43,054 bases of DNA, taken from positions 1 through 43,054 of the forward strand of contig JAFXSQ010000060.1 in the NCBI GenBank assembly GCA_017525525.1. Reading direction: 5' to 3'. The notes under the pieces were generated by a model that searched no databases, was not told the DNA's origin, and saw only the letters and a list, made by a program, of their open reading frames with translations. Each line of letters begins with the position of its first letter. Positions within the stretch are counted from its first letter, which is position 1. The stretch comes from Lachnospiraceae bacterium (GTDB lineage: Bacteria; Bacillota; Clostridia; Lachnospirales; Lachnospiraceae). Made by a program: the position numbers and the translations under genes. Of this stretch, positions 7,599-15,436 are shown piece after piece.

Positions 7599-8249
7599 CT
7601 ATACAACCGTAAGGAGCATCATATGGATCAGCGCAAGCCCTACGGTCGAGTACCATCTTCCGTCAGTTTTGTACATGATGATCTCATCTGTTCGCTCGGT
7701 TTCCTCATCGCCGTCAATCTGGGTATAGTTCACCTTGGCAACAGCTATCTCATCCCGGCTCTTAATAAATGAATAATACGGATTGCCCGTGTCTCCGTAC
7801 AGATAGTCATCTATATACGCAGAAGGTGTCATGGTAAGGACCTCTCCTACACTGTAGTCACCGATTGCTTTGCCGTTCATCGGATCAGGCAGCCTGTATG
7901 CATTCTTACTCGCCCATGTGCGCAGTTCCTCTATTGTAGTAAGGCCCTTTCTTTCCGCAGCCTCTCGATCAATCTCAAGAATCACTTCGAGAGCTTCATC
8001 CGTGGTCCGGTCGACAAAAAGCTTCCAGTCCTTTGCATAGGAGGCATCCAAATACTCCTGCGCTATCTCCTCCGGAGTCTTATAGCTGTCCTTTGATCTT
8101 AGTACAAAGAAAAGCACAAGACCGACTGCGGCTGCCAGTATAACGGCGATTACAGTTATCAAAACCGCCTTTTTCCTTTTATTGCTTTCAGTATAATTAT
8201 CACTCATCTTTTCTTGCGGTTGAACCATTTTATCTGAGCTCTTATTCAT
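7599..8249 (-). CDS. Single-pass membrane protein of unknown function, co-translated with the cellulase
   Basis: The 216-residue protein has a charged cytoplasmic N-terminus (about 1-27), one membrane segment (about 28-50) and an extracellular domain of about 165 residues. The domain begins with a KTPEEIAQEYLDASYAKDW-type helix, as in DUF4878/NTF2-like lipoproteins that trail secreted enzymes; this resemblance is weak. Its start codon overlaps the end of the cellulase gene by eight bases, so translational coupling is likely. It may act at the cell surface together with the cellulase, but nothing in the sequence shows a catalytic role. Alternative starts at residues 8 and 15 are possible. Confidence 0.7.
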   Translation of the reverse strand: MNKSSDKMVQPQEKMSDNYTESNKRKKAVLITVIAVILAAAVGLVLFFVLRSKDSYKTPEEIAQEYLDASYAKDWKLFVDRTTDEALEVILEIDREAAERKGLTTIEELRTWASKNAYRLPDPMNGKAIGDYSVGEVLTMTPSAYIDDYLYGDTGNPYYSFIKSRDEIAVAKVNYTQIDGDEETERTDEIIMYKTDGRWYSTVGLALIHMMLLTVV

Positions 8250-10275
8250 CTGAGCTCTTTTCTTTAGAACTCTTTCCCTTGAAAATGAAAATCAGAACTA
8301 TAATATCCGCTACAATGAACACACCTAGCAGTATCCAAATCAGGGTTCTGCCCGAGCCCGAGCTATCCGATGCGGTATCGTTCTTCTCCGGGGCGTTGCT
8401 TTCATTTACAGTATCATTTGCAGTTTTGCTCTCATCCCGTACCTGTTCATCAGCCGTTTTCTGATCAGCGGTTGTGCTGTCATTCTCTACTGCCTCGGTA
8501 GTATCGGAAGGTGTATCATTGAACACAGCCTCCGGCGTGCTTCCCGAGTAGTCCGAAAGAGCTATTCCATTCTCGCCTAGGGCTACCTTGTGATCAAGCC
8601 CGATAAACTTATTATCTCCGTCCTGCCAAAGCACCGGCTTGACCAGCTCATACTTATCCTCATCCCAAGTGACAAAGTCGTCCTTCACAAGTCCTCCGGT
8701 ATCTCCCGAGTTTGCGTTGAAGCACCAGAAGGTGTGATTGAGCTTTTCCTTGCCGATCAAGTTTCTCAAGTAAGTCATCCACTTTAGATTATCACCTGAC
8801 ATAAAGCCGCCCCACTCGCCTATAAGTATCGGGGCTATGTCCTCCTCTGCTATGTAGAGCCAATAATCGTGCCAGGTGTCCTTATACAAGGAGTCTGCAT
8901 CAAAGCCACCGGTGAACCATGGCTGCTCATACACAAGAGGACCGTAATCATGCGGTGAATAAACAATCTGCCTGTTAAGCTCTTCATCTCCGAAGTCTAT
9001 CGGAAAGTCCTTAACAGCCATAAGGTTTCCGCCCCACCAGGTATTGTAATAATCCGCATCATTGGTAGATGTAAAATTGTTCGACTTAATGTCTATCGGA
9101 TAGATCTGAATTCCCTCTATCACAATCAGCGCATGAGGGTTCTTTGAAAGAATCGCCTTTCCGGCGCGCTCAGCCACCCTCTTCCAGTTATCCTTATCAT
9201 CGGAATCATTCCAGATCGCGTGTGTAGTCTCGCTGGCTTTGCCGTGCGGTTCATTCTTCAAGTCATACGCAACTATAGTGTCATAGTTCTTGTACCTGTC
9301 GGCTATCCAGGTCAACGCTTCTACATACTGATCCTCACTTATCTTGTCCGTGTACCAAACCGGATGATTGTGACCGGCAGCATCGGTGTTGGCAGAATGG
9401 ATATCGATCATCACCTTGATACCGTTTTCTTCACACAGTGAAAGCACATAGTCAAATATCTCAAGTGAATTAAATGCATCAAGATTCGAATTGCCTGCGT
9501 GATTATAATTTGCCGGCGGATACTCCCCTGATTTCCATTGCAACAAGAGCTCCGCAGACATCGGAACCCTCATCAGATTAAAGCCGTGATCCGCGATGGC
9601 CTTCACAGACGGTTCAAGCTGAGCGCTCCAGAGCCCGTCGAAAAGATTGGTGCCGGTATTATAGCCAAACCAGTTAAGTCCCGTAAGCCATACCTCATTC
9701 CCATCCAAATCGACTATCTTAGAACCCTTTGTCGTGAGCCAGTCGTCCCCGGCGGTGCCGTACTTGGATACTGCGGGAGAATCTATATCAGGCTTCTCAG
9801 CAGCTGTGCCGTTCTGATTATTATTCTGATTATTGTTTTGGTTACTGTTCTGATTATTGCTCTGATTATTATATGTCGTACCCGAATAGGTTCCCGAGCC
9901 CGTAACGCTTACCACATTGCCCGTGGTTATGCCGGAACCCTCAACCTGTATCCCGACATTCGAGTAGAGGCCCCACGAATTTCCGCCGTCAGCTCTTACC
10001 GTCGCAGTGACCTCATTTCCGGAAATCTTATAATCGTCGAAGCCCCACCCCGATGCCGAGCTTATCTTTCCGTCAAATGAAACAACCACCGTAACAGTCA
10101 GATATCCACTGCAGTCCTTCAGGTTAAATGTAACCTGCCCGCCGCTCCCCCATATATTAGTCGCCTCGTTATCGTACGACGGAGCCGCGGCGCATACCTT
10201 GGAATCAAAGCCAACAGCGCAAGTGATCACACTTATCAGCACTATGACAATTACTTTTTTTAAAAATCTATTCAT
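8242..10275 (-). CDS. Membrane-anchored GH5 endoglucanase (cellulase) with N-terminal carbohydrate-binding-like module
   Basis: The 677-residue secreted glycoside hydrolase family 5 enzyme probably cuts beta-1,4-glucan. In order it has a signal peptide (1-30), a beta-rich Trp/Gly module (about 32-130) resembling a carbohydrate-binding domain, an Asn/Gln linker (136-156), and a GH5 barrel (about 175-560). The acid/base glutamate is in YDLKNEPHG (E342) and the nucleophile in ILIGEWGGF (E487). A Thr/Asp/Glu-rich stalk (about 580-642), one membrane helix (644-666) and a Lys/Ser tail follow. Thus the enzyme stays tethered to the cell instead of being released or docked by a dockerin. The barrel looks closest to subfamily 1, but this is not certain. 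Nested repeats lie upstream (10315-10489). Confidence 0.9.
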   Translation of the reverse strand: MNRFLKKVIVIVLISVITCAVGFDSKVCAAAPSYDNEATNIWGSGGQVTFNLKDCSGYLTVTVVVSFDGKISSASGWGFDDYKISGNEVTATVRADGGNSWGLYSNVGIQVEGSGITTGNVVSVTGSGTYSGTTYNNQSNNQNSNQNNNQNNNQNGTAAEKPDIDSPAVSKYGTAGDDWLTTKGSKIVDLDGNEVWLTGLNWFGYNTGTNLFDGLWSAQLEPSVKAIADHGFNLMRVPMSAELLLQWKSGEYPPANYNHAGNSNLDAFNSLEIFDYVLSLCEENGIKVMIDIHSANTDAAGHNHPVWYTDKISEDQYVEALTWIADRYKNYDTIVAYDLKNEPHGKASETTHAIWNDSDDKDNWKRVAERAGKAILSKNPHALIVIEGIQIYPIDIKSNNFTSTNDADYYNTWWGGNLMAVKDFPIDFGDEELNRQIVYSPHDYGPLVYEQPWFTGGFDADSLYKDTWHDYWLYIAEEDIAPILIGEWGGFMSGDNLKWMTYLRNLIGKEKLNHTFWCFNANSGDTGGLVKDDFVTWDEDKYELVKPVLWQDGDNKFIGLDHKVALGENGIALSDYSGSTPEAVFNDTPSDTTEAVENDSTTADQKTADEQVRDESKTANDTVNESNAPEKNDTASDSSGSGRTLIWILLGVFIVADIIVLIFIFKGKSSKEKSSDE

Positions 10276-10314
10276 CTGTTAACCTCTGACTGTATCTAAC
10301 TCAAACAGTTCCGA

Positions 10315-10489
10315 ACAATTCAGCGGCAAAACAACACCAACATATACTCGAGGCGCGAGGCGCATGTGTTTTGAGGGAGTATCGACCGAAAAACACATGC
10401 GCCGGGATAAGTGAGACCTTAGCGAGCTTGCGAGCTTAGTTCGAACTTATGCAAAGCTCCGAGCCGTATTCCCCGTGCCGCTGAATTGT
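10315..10489. repeat. 175-bp palindromic element with 14-bp perfect terminal inverted repeats
   Basis: The ends ACAATTCAGCGGCA (10315-10328) and its complement (10476-10489) pair perfectly. Inside, a 14-bp stem (10359-10372 with 10390-10403) is followed by a module, 10408-10458, that recurs at 28486-28535 (TAAGTGAGAC, then TCGAACTTATGCAAAGCT after a similar distance). It occupies the gap between metH and the cellulase gene. No reading frame is present. Confidence 0.75.
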
Positions 10490-10502
10490 GACACTCTGCC
10501 AG

Positions 10503-12959
10503 TTATTTATTCAGTTCCGCTTCCACTTCCTCGGCATAGCGCACAGTTTCCATCGCATCGCGGCAATACCTATCCGCACCTATGCTGTCGGCATACTCCT
10601 GTGTAAGCACTGCGCCGCCCACGCATACCTTCGCCCATGGCGCCTGCTCGCGAAGAAGCTTGATTGTCTCCTCCATGGCCGGAACCGTGGTAGTCATAAG
10701 CGCGCTCAGTCCCACAAGCGGAGCATGAAGTCTTATAACCTCGTCTACGATTGCCTGCTCGGGTACGTCCTTTCCCAAGTCGGATACCGCAAATCCATAA
10801 TTTTCAAGTATAAGCTTAACTATATTCTTGCCTATGTCGTGGATATCACCGTGGACTGTAGCTATTACGAAGGGACATCTTGTGGGCGCTCCTCCGTCCT
10901 CGGACTCCGCCATCACAAGCTTCACCTCTTCAAATGCTGCCTTGGCCGCATCAGCCGCCATCAAAAGCTGCGGAAGGTATACCTTCTTTTTCTCAAACTG
11001 CTCTCCTACCGTGTTAAGCGCAGGTATTACTTCATTCTGTATTATCTCCAAGGGCTTGCTGTCCTTTAACAGCTCCTTGGTGAGATGTCCCGTCTTTTCC
11101 TTTAAGCCTCTGACTATGGCTGTCTGGAGCTCCGATGTCGCAGGTTTGTCTACTGCATTAGACGCATCTGCCGGCGTACCCCCTGCTGTTCCTTTCGCAG
11201 CGGCCGCCTGTGAGCCGGCGGGAACCATGGCCGGAAGCTTATCCGTATAGCTTATATAATCCATACAGTTTTCATCCATATCATGAAGTGCCCTGAATGC
11301 ATAGTACACATTCATCATCTCCGTTGAATATGGGTTCATGATAGCTGCCGAAAGTCCTTCCTCCAGGCAGAGCGCAAAGAAGGTTGACGTTATGATATTC
11401 CTTACGGGAAGGCCGAAGGATACATTTGACACGCCTAAGGAGGTATTCACGCCAAGCCCATGACGTATGCCGTGAACCGCCTTCATGGTTGCAAGTGCCG
11501 CCTTTGTATCGGCCGAAATAGTCATGGCAAGAGGATCAAAGATAAGATCCTTCTTTGCTATGCCATACTCTGCCGCCTTACTGATTATCTTCTTGGCTAT
11601 CTCTATTCTCTTCTCGGCATTGTCGGGTATTCCGTCCTCGTCAAGGGTAAGCGCAACCACAAATCCGCCGTACTTTGCAACCAGCGGGAATACCGCTTCC
11701 ATAACCTCTTCCTTGCCGTTCACGGAATTGACCATGGCCTTGCCGTTGTATGCGCGAAGCCCGGCCTCCATGGCAACTGTATCTGTCGTGTCAAGCTGAA
11801 GCGGAAGGTCGCTAACAGCCTGCAGCTCCTTAACCACATTTATAAGCATGGCAGGCTCATCTATCTCGGGTAAGCCCACATTCACATCAAGCACCTGAAC
11901 TCCGGCGTCCTGCTGCTTCAAGCCTTCGCCTAAGATGTAATCGATATCATTTTCACGAAGCGCCTGCTGGAAGCGCTTTTTACCTGTCGGATTAATCCTC
12001 TCACCTATAAGAATTGGCGAATGACCGAATATAACGGCGTGTGTATAGGATGAAACAACCGAAAGGTTCTTGTCCGTTAACAGTACCGGCTTAAGCTTAT
12101 CAGCCTTTTCGCTCACGGCCCTTATGTAGTCCGGTGTCGTACCACAGCATCCGCCTACTATCCTCACGCCCTTTTCCATGAGCTTTTCAACCGAGTCAGC
12201 AAACTCGGGCGGGAACACATCGTAAACTGTCTTTCCGTTCTCGGTTCTCGGAAGACCGGCGTTTGGCTTTAAAAGGACCGGAACCGAAGCGTATTTGATA
12301 TATTCCTCCATAACGCCAATGAGCTGATCGGGACCGAGCGAACAGTTTGCGCCTATGGCGTCCGCATGCATGCCCTCAAGCATGGCAACCATAGCCGCAG
12401 GCGTCGCGCCCGTCATAAGCTTGCCGTCGCTGCCGTAAGCGTTTGACACAAAGACCGGAAGGCTCGAGTTCTCCTTTGCGGCCAAAAGAGCTGCCTTCGT
12501 GTCATAGCTATCGTTCATGGTCTCTATGAAGATAAGATCCGCTCCCGCCTTGACACCGTACCTTACCGTCTTGGCATACATGGCAACAGCATCCTCGAAC
12601 TCGTAGTCACCGTAAGGCTTTAAGAGCTTTCCGAGAGATCCTATGTCTAATGCGATAAACATCTCCTTCTTTGAACTGCTCTCACTGCGTGCCCTTCTTG
12701 CGTTGTCAAATGCGGCGTTTATAAGCTTCTCTAATTCTTCGTCGTCGAACTTCAGGCCGTTTGCGCCAAAGGTGTTCGCAAGAACCACATTGCTTCCCGC
12801 ATCAAAATACGCCTTTTGTATGCGGACTATCTCCTCTGGATGTGTCACATTCCACCGTTCAGGCAGCTCTCCGGGCTGTAACCCCGCTTCCTGAAGAAGT
12901 GTACCCATACCTCCGTCGAGGATTATGAAGTTGTCTTTCATGTAATCTAATATATTCAC
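10503..12959 (-). CDS. metH: Cobalamin-dependent methionine synthase lacking the reactivation domain
   Basis: MetH transfers a methyl group from 5-methyl-tetrahydrofolate to homocysteine through B12. The 818 residues hold the homocysteine domain with zinc cysteines in GANCSLG (C206) and GGCCGTTP (C271, C272), the folate-binding barrel (about 310-570, ILIGERINPTGKKRF), an Ala/Gly-rich linker, then the B12 cap and Rossmann domain with DIHDIGKN (cobalt-ligand His about 707) and GGAVLT. The C-terminal AdoMet-binding activation domain is missing and is supplied by the gene directly upstream. I chose a GTG start because AGGAG lies six bases ahead of it; 11 more codons are open upstream and an in-frame ATG lies six codons later. 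It is the third gene of a metF-activation-metH operon. Confidence 0.92.
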   Translation of the reverse strand: MNILDYMKDNFIILDGGMGTLLQEAGLQPGELPERWNVTHPEEIVRIQKAYFDAGSNVVLANTFGANGLKFDDEELEKLINAAFDNARRARSESSSKKEMFIALDIGSLGKLLKPYGDYEFEDAVAMYAKTVRYGVKAGADLIFIETMNDSYDTKAALLAAKENSSLPVFVSNAYGSDGKLMTGATPAAMVAMLEGMHADAIGANCSLGPDQLIGVMEEYIKYASVPVLLKPNAGLPRTENGKTVYDVFPPEFADSVEKLMEKGVRIVGGCCGTTPDYIRAVSEKADKLKPVLLTDKNLSVVSSYTHAVIFGHSPILIGERINPTGKKRFQQALRENDIDYILGEGLKQQDAGVQVLDVNVGLPEIDEPAMLINVVKELQAVSDLPLQLDTTDTVAMEAGLRAYNGKAMVNSVNGKEEVMEAVFPLVAKYGGFVVALTLDEDGIPDNAEKRIEIAKKIISKAAEYGIAKKDLIFDPLAMTISADTKAALATMKAVHGIRHGLGVNTSLGVSNVSFGLPVRNIITSTFFALCLEEGLSAAIMNPYSTEMMNVYYAFRALHDMDENCMDYISYTDKLPAMVPAGSQAAAAKGTAGGTPADASNAVDKPATSELQTAIVRGLKEKTGHLTKELLKDSKPLEIIQNEVIPALNTVGEQFEKKKVYLPQLLMAADAAKAAFEEVKLVMAESEDGGAPTRCPFVIATVHGDIHDIGKNIVKLILENYGFAVSDLGKDVPEQAIVDEVIRLHAPLVGLSALMTTTVPAMEETIKLLREQAPWAKVCVGGAVLTQEYADSIGADRYCRDAMETVRYAEEVEAELNK

Positions 12960-12977
12960 GTTTTTCTCCTGTGTGAC

Positions 12978-13158
12978 GGCAAGCCACAACAAAGAACTCG
13001 GCTCGTCTCCCGGTCATGCTCCTACATAATTCTAAGTTCAAACTCGCTTCGCGTAGTTTTCACTAAGAATTTTGCATGCGTCGCACTAAGACACCAAAGC
13101 ACGGTGTCTAAGTGCTCATCGCGATCGCGACGAGAATAAAGTTTATTGGTGGCTTGCC
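12978..13158. repeat. 181-bp palindromic element with 10-bp terminal inverted repeats in the leader of metH
   Basis: GGCAAGCCAC (12978-12987) pairs with GTGGCTTGCC (13149-13158). Inside are two near-perfect stem-loops, one of 12 bp with one mismatch around 13088-13114 and one of 10 bp with one mismatch around 13033-13073 that carries a CGCGAAGCG loop motif. The layout matches the element at 10315-10489, but its end sequence is unrelated. It separates metH from the activation-domain gene. Confidence 0.65.
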
Positions 13159-13186
13159 TGTATATTGAATGATAATGCTCTAGTAT

Positions 13187-13867
13187 TTACAGTTTCTCCA
13201 GGCCAATTATGGCTGTTACAGACTTCGACGGGGACATGAGCAAGGACTCGTTAAGAGTTATCCCCATACGGCGGCCTGCGTCAAGCAGAGCCAGGAATTC
13301 GGTCTGCACCGTAAGAGGCAGATCCCCGAAACCCGGTGAGAACCGCGGATGAGCCTTATATCCCGCAAGTTCTGCTGCATTTTTTACATCATTGTTGAAT
13401 GCGTTAGTCAGTGACTCTGCCCGTTCCGCGCCACAGCCCTGCAGAAATAAGGCTGTTTTAGCTTCCGTCCTTTCGTAACGGCGTATCAGCCGGTCTATGC
13501 CCGAACCGACTGTTGCCGCAAAGAGAACAGCAAGACTGCATCCCTCAAGGTTACCTTTAAGCTGTTCCGATCGTTGTTCAAACGGAAGTATCGGAAATCC
13601 TTCTTCGTCAAAGCTGATGGGAACTATCTTATATCCAACCTTCAATACAAGCTGTCCCTTCATAAGCTCGAACACCTTGTCCACCATTGCACTTACAGCC
13701 TCATCTTCAAGCTTCCCCGATGCTACAGCAACTGCCCTATCTGCCGGATACCCTGAATACCTTAACGCTTCCGCCTTTTCCACCGGCGGTTCATCATACT
13801 CCAAGTACTGTGGCACAGTCCCCTGACCTTTTATATCAACTAAGATTTTATCAAAATACTCTCTCAA
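13187..13867 (-). CDS. Stand-alone methionine synthase activation-domain protein
   Basis: The 226-residue protein resembles the C-terminal AdoMet-binding domain of MetH, which re-methylates oxidised cob(II)alamin using AdoMet and reduced flavodoxin. The N-terminal EALRYSGYP segment, the central QGCGAERAESLTNAFN motif and the RFSPGFGDLPLTVQ segment (binding AdoMet in the family) are visible. The downstream metH lacks exactly this domain, so the two proteins should work as a split enzyme. An ATG at 13900 has no ribosome-binding site; the TTG at 13867-13865 is preceded by GGAG with seven bases spacing, so I use it. The family A element at 13904-14029 lies directly upstream. Confidence 0.85.
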   Translation of the reverse strand: MREYFDKILVDIKGQGTVPQYLEYDEPPVEKAEALRYSGYPADRAVAVASGKLEDEAVSAMVDKVFELMKGQLVLKVGYKIVPISFDEEGFPILPFEQRSEQLKGNLEGCSLAVLFAATVGSGIDRLIRRYERTEAKTALFLQGCGAERAESLTNAFNNDVKNAAELAGYKAHPRFSPGFGDLPLTVQTEFLALLDAGRRMGITLNESLLMSPSKSVTAIIGLEKL

Positions 13868-13903
13868 TATTTTTCTCCATTCAGCAGTCGCGGCGTACAT
13901 AAT

Positions 13904-14029
13904 AAGTTAAGCAGGCCGCTGTACGACGTCCGTTCTTTGCGGGCGTCCTTTGACCGCTCAGAACGGCTGGAGCGTGTACCCGACGAACGAAGTGAGTCGT
14001 TGGTACCGCCCATGCGACAGGACTCCGAC
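13904..14029. repeat. Family A nested palindromic element, copy 2
   Basis: It is homologous to 4447-4574. It keeps the CCGTTCT/AGAACGG stem and the hairpin closed by GTACC (13976-13980) and GGTAC (14002-14006), where copy 1 has GTATC/GATAC. It lacks the long flanking inverted repeat of copy 1. It separates metF from the activation-domain gene. Confidence 0.75.
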
Positions 14030-14059
14030 TGCGTCACTCCAAAAGCCACACTCAGCTTG

Positions 14060-14944
14060 CTAGAAATCCTTCCACAATATATCCGACAGGTTATCCATGA
14101 TCTTCTGAGCCACGTCCGGTTTGTTCATGGAATACACATGCACGTTTGTTATTCCGTTTGCATAAAGATCTATAATCTGATCGGTTGCGTACGCTATCCC
14201 CGCCTGCTTCATGGCATCGGGATCGGCTCCGAAGTAATCAACGATAGCCTTAAAGCGCTGCGGCATGAACGAGCCCGACAGCTTTATTGCGCGCTCGACC
14301 TGGTTAGCATTGGTAATCGGCATTATGCCGGGGATTACCGGTACATTTATCCCTGCTTCACGGATTTTGTATAAGAAGTTGAAGAAAAGATTGTTGTCGA
14401 ACACCATCTGCGTCACAAGGAACTCAGCCCCCGCGTCAACCTTTTCCTTAAGGTGCTTTATATCATCTCGTTGGTTAGCGCTCTCCGGGTGAACCTCCGG
14501 GTAGCAGGCAGCGCCAATGCAGAAATCATAGCCGCTTTCCTTTATGTCGCGTATCAGCTCCACCGCATAACGATAGTCCCAGGTACTCCTGTCAGTAGCC
14601 TCAAGCTCAGGAGTAAGGTCCCCGCGAAGCGCCATGATATTCTCTATCCCAAGCTCATGTATCTCCTCTATCTTATGATGAACTGTATCCCTGCTAGAGG
14701 AAACACAGGTAAGGTGCGCAAGCGTCGGCACGCCGTAGCGCTCCTCTATATTCTTGGCTATATCAAGAGTAAAGCGGCTTGTTCCTCCGCCTGCCCCGTA
14801 AGTCACGCTCATATAGGCCGGCTTATTCGCCGCTATCTTCTCGGTCGTTTCCTTAACACCTTCAAAGCCTGCCTCCTTCTTGGGTGGAAAAACCTCGAAA
14901 GAAAGCGACATATTCTTCCTGTTCAGTATGTCTATTATCTTCAT
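14060..14944 (-). CDS. metF: Methylenetetrahydrofolate reductase
   Basis: The 294-residue flavoprotein reduces 5,10-methylene- to 5-methyl-tetrahydrofolate, the methyl donor used by the methionine synthase encoded downstream. Length is normal. Visible motifs are LSFEVFPPKKEAG (13-26), YMSVTYGAGGGTSRFTLDIA (about 39-58), the HLTCVSSSRD segment (about 77-86), the folate-binding FLVTQMVFDN and the VPVIPGIMPI strand. FAD binding is expected. Start: ATG with GAGAGG about ten bases upstream. It is the first gene of the methionine operon and has its own promoter at 14992-15020. No SAM riboswitch (S-box) was recognised in the 100 bases upstream, so control of the operon is unclear. Confidence 0.95.
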   Translation of the reverse strand: MKIIDILNRKNMSLSFEVFPPKKEAGFEGVKETTEKIAANKPAYMSVTYGAGGGTSRFTLDIAKNIEERYGVPTLAHLTCVSSSRDTVHHKIEEIHELGIENIMALRGDLTPELEATDRSTWDYRYAVELIRDIKESGYDFCIGAACYPEVHPESANQRDDIKHLKEKVDAGAEFLVTQMVFDNNLFFNFLYKIREAGINVPVIPGIMPITNANQVERAIKLSGSFMPQRFKAIVDYFGADPDAMKQAGIAYATDQIIDLYANGITNVHVYSMNKPDVAQKIMDNLSDILWKDF

Positions 14945-14991
14945 TTCTTTTATACCTCTCTGGTTCGCTTTAGTTCACACAATAATCTCAT

Positions 14992-15020
14992 ATTATACTC
15001 ATTTTCATGAGAAAAGTCTA
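14992..15020 (-). promoter_or_regulatory. Promoter of the metF-metH operon
   Basis: On the minus strand TAGACT (15020-15015) and TATAAT (14997-14992) are separated by 17 bases, about 45 bases ahead of metF. Confidence 0.6.
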
Positions 15021-15097
15021 TTATTATATGCGTAAGACTATGAACATCATTCTTATTATCAAAAAAGAGAGCATTTCCGCCCACCTTTAACTCATAT

Positions 15098-15283
15098 AGC
15101 TAACAGACCGTACATTTTCCCATATTTTGTTAGCCTTTTTTCTAAAATACCACTGCGTTCTCGCGCAACAAGCTAACAAAATATGCTTATAGCCGTGTTT
15201 TGTTAGCTTCTCCACCTGAAACACCTCGGTCTTCACACAATTTCAGCTAACAGAACTTTATTATCTCAGTGTCTTGTTAGCTT
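15098..15283. repeat. Three tandem units of about 74 bp, each with a 39-bp hairpin (AGCTAACA...TGTTAGCT)
   Basis: Hairpin units lie at 15098-15136, 15171-15209 and 15245-15283. Each is 39 bp long, opens with AGCTAACA and closes with TGTTAGC, while the loops differ. Pitch is 73 and 74 bp, and the spacers between units are related to each other (TTYTCC...AACACC...TTC patterns), so these are full tandem repeats with a conserved palindrome. A degenerate partial fourth unit (TTTTGTTAATC) may lie at 15336-15347. The array lies in the gene-free region 14945-15436, between the metF promoter and the surE terminator. It has no coding potential. Confidence 0.8.
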
Positions 15284-15383
15284 TTCCGCCATAACACCGC
15301 TATTTTCTCACTCCTGTAATGTATATTTGTTTCCGTTTTGTTAATCTCATCTCGTAAATACTGTCAAGTAAGCTCTGCACAAT

Positions 15384-15420
15384 AAAACGACCACATTTCG
15401 ATAAGTTTTGCGGTCGTTTT
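15384..15420 (-). terminator. Terminator of the YunG-SurE gene
   Basis: AAAACGACC-type arms (384-394 and 410-420 in 15 kb) form a stem with a 15-base loop. On the minus strand TTTTATTG follows. It lies 17 bases beyond the stop codon. Confidence 0.8.
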
Positions 15421-15436
15421 ATATTCCTATTATTCA

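Noticed and set aside
10488-11069. Plus-strand frame of 193 codons
   Set aside because: Antisense shadow of metH; Cys/Arg/His-rich and without a ribosome-binding site.
12960-13186. Possible cobalamin or SAM riboswitch upstream of metH (GCCAC-containing palindrome)
   Set aside because: The GCCAC word belongs to a 10-bp terminal inverted repeat; the other conserved boxes of a cobalamin or S-box riboswitch were not seen.
13867-13900. ATG start of the activation-domain gene at 13900
   Set aside because: No ribosome-binding site precedes it; a TTG 11 codons later has GGAG at proper distance. The choice remains open.
15098-15283. Integron attC array or CRISPR array
   Set aside because: Arms contain AAC/GTT as in attC, but the GTTRRRY core does not fit and no integrase is present. 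The conserved part is palindromic with variable loops and the spacers are related to each other, unlike CRISPR spacers.
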